This document shows positions 1 to 4,669 of a stretch of DNA of 6,951 bases, one piece after another (position 1 is the first letter of the stretch; every line of letters starts with the position of its first letter). Source of the stretch: Chloroflexota bacterium (GTDB taxonomy: Bacteria > Chloroflexota > Dehalococcoidia > SAR202 > UBA11138); the NCBI GenBank assembly GCA_002710885.1, contig PAIW01000082.1:32818-39768 (forward strand), in the 5' to 3' direction. The notes under the pieces were generated by a model. The model was given only the letters and a program-made list of their open reading frames with translations, was not told where the DNA came from and did no database searches. The position numbers and the translations under genes are program-made.

Positions 1-135
1 GAGCGGTGCGCGTCCACCTCCAACAGAAACTTCGAAGGCCGACAGGGTAAGGGCGGCAGGACTCACCTCGTTAGCCCCGAGATGGCCGCCGCCTCCGCGA
101 TTGCAGGGCATTTCGTTGACATCCGTGAGTGGTAA
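1..135 (+). CDS. leuC: 3-isopropylmalate dehydratase large subunit, C-terminal end (partial)
   Basis: The first frame is open from the window edge to a TAA at 133-135 and encodes the last 44 residues of a LeuC protein. It begins [16 protein letters not shown] and ends in [10 protein letters not shown]. This tail, including the [15 protein letters not shown] signature and the following T-H-L-V-S-P-E-M, is near-universal in bacterial LeuC, the aconitase-family iron-sulfur subunit of isopropylmalate isomerase. The enzyme interconverts 2- and 3-isopropylmalate in leucine biosynthesis and works as a heterodimer with LeuD, which lies just downstream. The cluster-binding cysteines would be upstream and are not visible. 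The tail is of the bacterial LeuC type rather than the archaeal homoaconitase type. Confidence 0.95.
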   Translation, partial: ERCASTSNRNFEGRQGKGGRTHLVSPEMAAASAIAGHFVDIREW

Positions 136-140
136 CGAAG

Positions 141-163
141 GTGGTCAGGTGGTCAGGTGTCAG
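141..163. repeat. Short tandem repeat, 8-base unit, about three copies
   Basis: The unit GTGGTCAG occurs at 141-148 and 149-156, followed by a one-base-shorter copy, GTGTCAG, at 157-163. The array begins 5 bases after the leuC stop codon and runs directly into the inverted repeat that follows. It may be slippage-derived spacer sequence. No function can be assigned. Confidence 0.75.
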
Positions 164-167
164 GATT

Positions 168-257
168 TGTAATTCTGAGACCCCAGTCGAAGAATCTGGT
201 TCAGAGTCTCGACTGTTGCCTGAATCGACCAGATACTTCGCTCCGCTCAGTACGACA
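168..257. repeat. Imperfect inverted repeat / REP-like palindrome between leuC and leuD
   Basis: The core stem pairs CGAAGAATCTGG (188-199) with CCAGATACTTCG (229-240), 11 of 12 positions complementary. It extends inward as TTCAG (200-204) with CTGAA (220-224), and outward as CTGAG (175-179) with CTCAG (246-250), plus scattered pairs to about 168 and 257. The apex is roughly 205-219. There is no T-run after it, so it is not a classical intrinsic terminator. The right half reads CTTCGCTCCGCTCAGTACGAC, resembling dispersed intergenic palindromes I recall from Chloroflexota genomes. It could act as a processing or attenuation structure between leuC and leuD, or be a decayed MITE-like element. 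The pairing is read directly; the family assignment is recollection. Confidence 0.7.
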
Positions 258-277
258 GACGTTTAATTCGCTAAGTT

Positions 278-282
278 AGGAG
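278..282 (+). promoter_or_regulatory. Ribosome binding site of leuD
   Basis: AGGAG lies 8 bases before the ATG at 291, at good Shine-Dalgarno spacing. It fixes the leuD start at that ATG. No convincing -35/-10 promoter pair is visible in the spacer upstream. Confidence 0.8.
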
Positions 283-290
283 TTGAACTA

Positions 291-905
291 ATGGAGCCAT
301 TTATTAGAGTCCACGGCGGCGTCGTGCCGATGAACAGGGTGAACGTCGACACCGACCAGATCATACCCAAGCAGTTTCTCAAGCGTGTCGAGCGGGACGG
401 TTTCGGCCAGTTCCTATTCAACGACTGGCGTTACAACGCCGACGGTTCCGATAACCCGGAGTTCATTCTGAACAAGCCGGGATACGAAGGCGCGGATATT
501 TTGGTGGCTGGTCGTAACTTCGGGTGCGGCTCTTCCAGAGAGCATGCGCCCTGGGCGTTGGGCGATTACGGCTTCAGGTGTGTCATCGCTCCCAGCTTCG
601 CTGACATCTTCAGTGGCAACTGCTTCCAGAACGGCATCCTGCCGGTGATTCTGCCGGAGGAGTCTGTGCAACAGATAATGGAAAAAGCGGAGAAGGACCC
701 CGGCTACAAGCTGCACGTAGATCTCGAGGCCCAGCGGGTTTGGGACGACTCTGAAGAGGTGGTTGCGACTTTTGATCTCGAACCCTTCCGGCGTTATTCT
801 CTGCTGAACGGTCTGGATGACATCGGCCTTACGATGGAACGTGAGGACGACATTTCCAAATTCGAGTCACAACGTGGGATTCACGGCGGAGTGGTGACGG
901 GATAA
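291..905 (+). CDS. leuD: 3-isopropylmalate dehydratase small subunit
   Basis: This 204-residue protein matches bacterial LeuD (about 200 residues) along its whole length. With LeuC it forms cytosolic isopropylmalate isomerase, the second step of leucine biosynthesis after isopropylmalate synthase. Visible signatures are NVDTDQIIP (residues 18-26), IPKQFLKRVERDGFG (25-39), FNDWRY (43-48), GRNFGCGSSREHAPWAL (74-90; swivel-domain substrate loop) and SFADIFSGN (102-110). The tail E-D-D-I-S-K-F-E (184-191) resembles the usual LeuD end. The ATG at 291 is chosen because AGGAG sits 8 bases upstream and the protein starts MEPFIRVHGG as expected. leuC precedes it, but the 155-base gap is wider than usual for this pair and contains an inverted repeat. 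leuB does not follow; the next gene is an amidohydrolase starting 4 bases after the stop. Nothing suggests loss of function. Confidence 0.96.
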   Translation: MEPFIRVHGGVVPMNRVNVDTDQIIPKQFLKRVERDGFGQFLFNDWRYNADGSDNPEFILNKPGYEGADILVAGRNFGCGSSREHAPWALGDYGFRCVIAPSFADIFSGNCFQNGILPVILPEESVQQIMEKAEKDPGYKLHVDLEAQRVWDDSEEVVATFDLEPFRRYSLLNGLDDIGLTMEREDDISKFESQRGIHGGVVTG

Positions 906-909
906 CTTG

Positions 910-1911
910 ATGCGGATTGATATTCACTGCCACTTGATCCCTCAGAAGTTCTGGAATGCCGTTTCTGAAGGCAAGGACTGGTATCAAGCGACGCTGGATG
1001 AACAGAGCGGCCGCCAGTTCATCATGACACGAGACCGCAAGGCCGGCCCCGTCGAGCCGAACTGGACGGTTAACTTGGAGGAGCGGGTCGCGCTGATGGA
1101 CTCCATAGGCGTCGATATGCAAGTACTTTCAACGCCCCCGTACTTTTTTAACTACCACCTACCTATCAACGAAGCGCTGCTTGCTTCTCAAGAACTGAAC
1201 GACGAGATCGCCGAAGCGATGGTCGCATATCCGAACAGGTTCGGTGGCTTTGCGACCGTGCCGATGCAGGACGTTGACGTCGCGATCAAAGAGCTTGAAA
1301 GGAACATGGCGAACGGCTTCAAGGGCGCAGAGCTTTGCACTCATGTGGATGGGCGCAACTACGACGAACCAGAACTTTTGCCATTCTTTGAGGCGGCCCG
1401 AGACATGGGAGCGTTTTTGCTCTTCCATCCCCACGCGCCCGCGGCTTCTGAACGCACGGGCTCCTACTATCTCGCCAACGCCATCGGCAACCCTTTGGAA
1501 ACGGCCATTGCGGTCGCGAGCATCATATTCGGCGGCGTTCTCGACAAGCTTCCTGACATTAAACTCTGTTTCGTCCATGGTGGCGGCTATGCCTGCTACG
1601 GCATCGGCAGGATGGACAGGGCATACAAGGTGCGGGATGAAGGCAAGGTCAATGACATTCAGGGCATTCCAAGTGCCTACCTTCGCAAGCTGTATTTTGA
1701 CTGCTTGACCCATAGCTACCCTGCGTTGGATTATTTGCTGGAGACGGTAACGTCGGATAACGTGTTGTTGGGGAGCGACTTCCCCTTCGATATGGGTTTC
1801 GATTCTCCGGCCCAGTGGATTTTGGACGCTCCGAATGTTTCCGACATCGACAAGGAAAAGATTCTTGGCGGCAACGCGACGAGACTGTTGGGATTGGACT
1901 CGTCTGATTGA
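910..1911 (+). CDS. Amidohydrolase-family metal-dependent hydrolase/decarboxylase, ACMSD-like
   Basis: This 333-residue protein belongs to the amidohydrolase superfamily (Amidohydro_2 type) and aligns along its length with 2-amino-3-carboxymuconate-6-semialdehyde decarboxylase (ACMSD). The expected metal ligands are present: His6 and His8 in DIHCHL, His173 in LLFHPH, His223 in CFVHGGG, and Asp290 in GSDFPFDMG. Other matches are GVDMQVLSTPPYFFNY (67-82), FGGFATVPMQD (111-121) and the C-terminal GNATRLLGL (321-329). One difference is HPH where ACMSD has HPW. The likely chemistry is non-oxidative decarboxylation, or C-N/C-C hydrolysis, of a carboxylated ring or ring-cleavage product; the substrate cannot be read from sequence. 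The start is ATG at 910; a TTG at 907 would add one residue. A weak GGGA (899-902) overlaps the leuD stop, and the gap to leuD is 4 bases, suggesting translational coupling. It shares its reading frame with the next gene. Confidence 0.88.
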   Translation: MRIDIHCHLIPQKFWNAVSEGKDWYQATLDEQSGRQFIMTRDRKAGPVEPNWTVNLEERVALMDSIGVDMQVLSTPPYFFNYHLPINEALLASQELNDEIAEAMVAYPNRFGGFATVPMQDVDVAIKELERNMANGFKGAELCTHVDGRNYDEPELLPFFEAARDMGAFLLFHPHAPAASERTGSYYLANAIGNPLETAIAVASIIFGGVLDKLPDIKLCFVHGGGYACYGIGRMDRAYKVRDEGKVNDIQGIPSAYLRKLYFDCLTHSYPALDYLLETVTSDNVLLGSDFPFDMGFDSPAQWILDAPNVSDIDKEKILGGNATRLLGLDSSD

Positions 1912-1923
1912 TGGGGCTTCACG

Positions 1924-2802
1924 ATGATTCCTAGCGCCGACCCAATCGTCGTTGCGCCTACTCCGACGCCCTTCGACTCTGAAGATCGAGTAGATTACGA
2001 TGTCCTGGGCCGGAATGTCGAGCGGTGGCTTAAGACGCCGTTGTCTGGATTTGTGCTCGGGACGGCCAACGGCGAAGAGTTGGTGCTCAGCGATGCCGAA
2101 AAGCTTGGCATCGTCGAGACGGTCTCTCAGGCTCACAGCGGCGAGCGATTCGTGATCGCTGGAATCGACAATCCGTCTTCAACTGAGACGCTGAGGCTTG
2201 CGGAAGCGTATGCTAAAGCGGGCACCGACATGGTCAGAGTTCGAATCCCCAGGCCTATGTCTCCGGTTGAGATTGAGGCGTATTTCCAAAAGGTGACTCA
2301 AGGTTCGCCGGTCCCTGTTGTGGTGATTCATCAGACGTTCACAGGTGTTCCGGCGGCACCTCCGGATTTGATCGGAGAGTTGGTTTCGCTGGACAATGTG
2401 TTCGGATATATCACAGACCACGATATCCGTTTTGAAGGCCGAGTTCGCATCTACGCGCCCGAAGATAAAAAATTCTGGATATGCAACGGTGGCCTGCTGT
2501 TGGCGGGCGCAGCGATGGGAGCGAACGGGACGTGTATGTGGCTAGGCAACATTGCGCCTGCGATTTGCCGAGATATTGTCTCGTTGGGTTACGAGGGTCG
2601 CGTTGCGGAGGCTCGACCTTTGCAGAGAATGGCGTCCCGAATGGATGGCTTAATCGGTCAGCATGGCGTGGCAGGAGTGAAGGCGGCGTTAGGTCTGTTG
2701 GGTTTCGAAGGAATTGCGCCCCGCCATCCTCGTTCTGAGCTTGGGCGCGGGGATGTGGACCAGATCAGGTCTGTGCTCGGCCAGGCGGGTCTACTGAATT
2801 AG
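1924..2802 (+). CDS. DapA/NanA-superfamily protein lacking the Schiff-base lysine
   Basis: This 292-residue protein has the length and landmarks of the DHDPS/N-acetylneuraminate lyase TIM-barrel family: APTPTPFD (11-18), FVLGTANGEE (43-52, equivalent to the GTTGE loop), AEAYAKAGTDMVRV (93-106), SPVPVVVI (128-135), a glycine-rich strand-8 region GAAMGANGTCMWLGN (195-209), and a C-terminal helix ending LGQAGLLN. Aligned to E. coli DapA, the catalytic tyrosine of YNVP is Ile135, and the Schiff-base lysine of GIKE is Ile163 in FGYITDHD. No other lysine lies close to these strands, so class I aldolase or lyase chemistry appears impossible. His136 and the Asp165-His166-Asp167 cluster lie at the ends of the affected strands and could form a different active site; that is inference. 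The ATG at 1924 follows the amidohydrolase stop by 12 bases, with only weak GGGG (1913-1916) upstream. The fold is confident and the function unknown. It should not be annotated as dapA. Confidence 0.87.
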   Translation: MIPSADPIVVAPTPTPFDSEDRVDYDVLGRNVERWLKTPLSGFVLGTANGEELVLSDAEKLGIVETVSQAHSGERFVIAGIDNPSSTETLRLAEAYAKAGTDMVRVRIPRPMSPVEIEAYFQKVTQGSPVPVVVIHQTFTGVPAAPPDLIGELVSLDNVFGYITDHDIRFEGRVRIYAPEDKKFWICNGGLLLAGAAMGANGTCMWLGNIAPAICRDIVSLGYEGRVAEARPLQRMASRMDGLIGQHGVAGVKAALGLLGFEGIAPRHPRSELGRGDVDQIRSVLGQAGLLN

Positions 2803-2812
2803 AGCGAAGCGT

Positions 2813-4633
2813 CTAGTCCGGTTTCTCGGGTTTCGAAAGAGGATCGGTGGGAGCGCTCCGGCGAGTTATCCACCGTGCCCCTGTGGAGACCAGGTTTTGG
2901 AGGGCGTTCACGTCCCTGGTGAGGGCGGCGCTGAAGTAGGAACTGTATTCACCAATGTTCCGGTATTTCTTGTAACGACCTTTCAGCATCTTCTTCGTGG
3001 TCGTCGACTGGAGGTTCACGAGTTCGCTGACGATCATCCGGCGCAATTGACGGGCGGCCTCTTCCGGGTCGAGGTGGGCGCCTCCAGGAGGCTCTGGCAC
3101 GACGGTGTCGATGATACCCAGGTCTCGACAGTCGTACGCGGTCAGCTTCATGGATTCCGCGGCTTCGTCGGCGCGGTCTACGTCCTGGAAAATTATCTCC
3201 GCGGCCTCTTCCGGCGAAACCGCCGAGTAAGTCGCGTTTTCGAGCATGAGAGTGCGGTCCGCGACTCCGAGCGCCAGCGCTCCGCCGCTTCCGGCTTCGC
3301 CAATTATCACCGAGACCGATGGCACGTCCAGACGAGCCATGAGGGCCATCGTGCTGGCTATGGCGTTGCCGAGACCGCGCTGTTCTGCTTCCTGGCTCAG
3401 GTCTGGGCCTGGAGTGTCGATAAACGTGACGATGGGCATATTGAACTTCGCGGCCAGCCGCATACCTCGCTGGGCTTTGCGGAAACCTTCAGGTCGAGTT
3501 CTGCCGTTCTGGGTGATTCTTGTGCTGATCTCGTCATGTCCCCGCTCCTGACCGATTGCCATCACCGTCAGTCCTGCCAATTGAGTGATGCCGCATATGA
3601 TCGACGAGTCGTCAGCGTGACTGCGGTCTCCGTGCAGTTCGACGAAGTTGGAAAACATCATTTTCATGAAGTTTCCAGAGGTAGGGCGCGCGTCATTCCT
3701 GGATAGCTGAACAGACTCCCAGGCGGGCGTCCGAGAGAGATCGGTGGGATTTCCGGGGTGTCTGTCGTCAGCGCGTTCAAGGCGGTAGCGAGGCCCGAGG
3801 AGGTCCAGCAGCACGCCCAGCACGGTGCGGAGTTCTCGCCTGTCCACGACGACGTCCAACAAGCCGTGGTCGAGCCTGGATTCGGCGGTGTGGGACTCGG
3901 TCGAGAGAGGCTCGTTGCTGACCCGTTTGAGAACCCCAAAGGGCGAGAATCCGACAATTGCCCCAGGTTCTGCCATGATTATGTCTGCCAGATTGGCGAA
4001 GCTACCGAAGGCTTGGCCAGTGGCTGGGTTCGCCAGGACAGTCACGTAAGGCAGGCCCGCCTCGTTCATCTTGTTCGCTGCGATGGTCGTTTTGGCCATC
4101 TGCATGAGCGACAGCACGCCCTCCTGTATTCGAGCGCCGCCGCTGGTGACAATCGCGACGGCAGGAAGGCTGCGTTTGACGGCCCGTTCGAGGGCGAGCG
4201 CCACCTTTTCTCCGACGACACAGCCCATCGTTCCGCCCATGAAACCGAAGTCCAAGACGATGAGCATGACGGGGCTGCCGCTGATGGTGCAGGTTCCGGT
4301 CACCACCGCTTCTGTGAGTCCAGTGCGGCGTTGGTCTCGGAACAAACGTCGGGTGTATGACTCGCGAGATGAGAATGACAGTGGATCCAGAGAGACGATG
4401 GAGCGGTTTATTTCCTCGAAGCTCTCCGGGTCGGCCAGCGATATAATCCGTTCTCTTGCCGACATGCTGTAATGAAACCGACAGCGGGGGCAGACTCGGT
4501 AGTGGGAGTAGACCTCCGAGGTTGTCAGGTCTGTTTCACATACCAGACAGTTATCGCGGTCGGGCGTGTCGTCCGGCTCTTCACGGCTCCGCCGGGTGAC
4601 GGAGCCAACCATTCCTGCCAGGTTTCGAACCAA
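2813..4633 (-). CDS. accDA: Fused acetyl-CoA carboxylase carboxyltransferase, beta-alpha (AccD-AccA) single chain
   Basis: This 606-residue protein joins both carboxyltransferase subunits, which transfer CO2 from carboxybiotin to acetyl-CoA to make malonyl-CoA for fatty-acid synthesis in the cytoplasm. Residues 1-282 are AccD: a four-cysteine zinc finger (Cys29, Cys32, Cys48, Cys51) and IVTSGGARIQEGVLSLMQMAKT (161-182), ending near LLDVVVDRRELR. Residues 303-606 are AccA: TPAWESVQLSRNDARP, ELHGDRSHADD (332-342), IVTFIDTPG (401-409), IGEAGSGGALALGV (444-457), YSAVSPEEAAEI (469-480) and VPEPPGGAH (512-520). About 20 residues link them, and the N-terminal helical region of free-standing AccA is absent. 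Two usually conserved loops differ: AYPGVG is replaced by PDLSQE (410-415), and the GFAGPRVI region reads GFSPFGVL (228-235). The start is a TTG at 4633, supported by a strong upstream Shine-Dalgarno; ATG at 4612 is the alternative. It follows ftsK by 36 bases. No biotin carboxylase or carrier gene is in view. Confidence 0.94.
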   Translation of the reverse strand: MVRNLAGMVGSVTRRSREEPDDTPDRDNCLVCETDLTTSEVYSHYRVCPRCRFHYSMSARERIISLADPESFEEINRSIVSLDPLSFSSRESYTRRLFRDQRRTGLTEAVVTGTCTISGSPVMLIVLDFGFMGGTMGCVVGEKVALALERAVKRSLPAVAIVTSGGARIQEGVLSLMQMAKTTIAANKMNEAGLPYVTVLANPATGQAFGSFANLADIIMAEPGAIVGFSPFGVLKRVSNEPLSTESHTAESRLDHGLLDVVVDRRELRTVLGVLLDLLGPRYRLERADDRHPGNPTDLSRTPAWESVQLSRNDARPTSGNFMKMMFSNFVELHGDRSHADDSSIICGITQLAGLTVMAIGQERGHDEISTRITQNGRTRPEGFRKAQRGMRLAAKFNMPIVTFIDTPGPDLSQEAEQRGLGNAIASTMALMARLDVPSVSVIIGEAGSGGALALGVADRTLMLENATYSAVSPEEAAEIIFQDVDRADEAAESMKLTAYDCRDLGIIDTVVPEPPGGAHLDPEEAARQLRRMIVSELVNLQSTTTKKMLKGRYKKYRNIGEYSSYFSAALTRDVNALQNLVSTGARWITRRSAPTDPLSKPEKPD

Positions 4634-4639
4634 CGTTTG

Positions 4640-4647
4640 CCTTCCCC
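4640..4647 (-). promoter_or_regulatory. Ribosome binding site of accDA
   Basis: On the minus strand GGGGAAGG lies 6 bases before the TTG at 4633. This strong purine-rich site argues for the TTG start over the ATG seven codons later, which has only an AGGA two bases or fewer away from it. It lies inside the 36-base ftsK-accDA spacer. Confidence 0.7.
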
Positions 4648-4669
4648 AGCGCGTTGACTGTTTTATTCA

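Noticed and set aside
136..290. Promoter or leucine attenuator (leader peptide with leucine codons) before leuD
   Set aside because: No convincing -35/-10 pair, no short ORF with a leucine run, and no T-tailed terminator were found. Only the inverted repeat and the ribosome binding site are supported.
907..909. TTG at 907 as the amidohydrolase start
   Set aside because: It is adjacent to an ATG at 910 and adds only one residue. ATG is the more likely initiator, although the ribosome binding site does not discriminate.
1159..2136. Long minus-strand open frame (325 codons) opposite the amidohydrolase and DapA-like genes
   Set aside because: It is antisense to two genes with clear family motifs. 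Its product is rich in Arg, His and Gln with no recognisable domain, as expected of a shadow frame.
2326..2424. Frameshift or sequencing error as the cause of the missing DapA lysine
   Set aside because: Family landmarks before and after the region are in one continuous frame with no gap or stop, and local spacing matches DapA, so the substitutions look genuine.
2897..3706. Plus-strand open frame (269 codons) opposite accDA
   Set aside because: It lies wholly within the conserved AccA half on the other strand. The product shows no family motifs and there is no plausible ribosome binding site or context.
3758..4360. Plus-strand open frame (200 codons) opposite the AccD half
   Set aside because: It is antisense to well-conserved AccD sequence. 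Composition is His/Gly/Asp/Arg-heavy with no domain.
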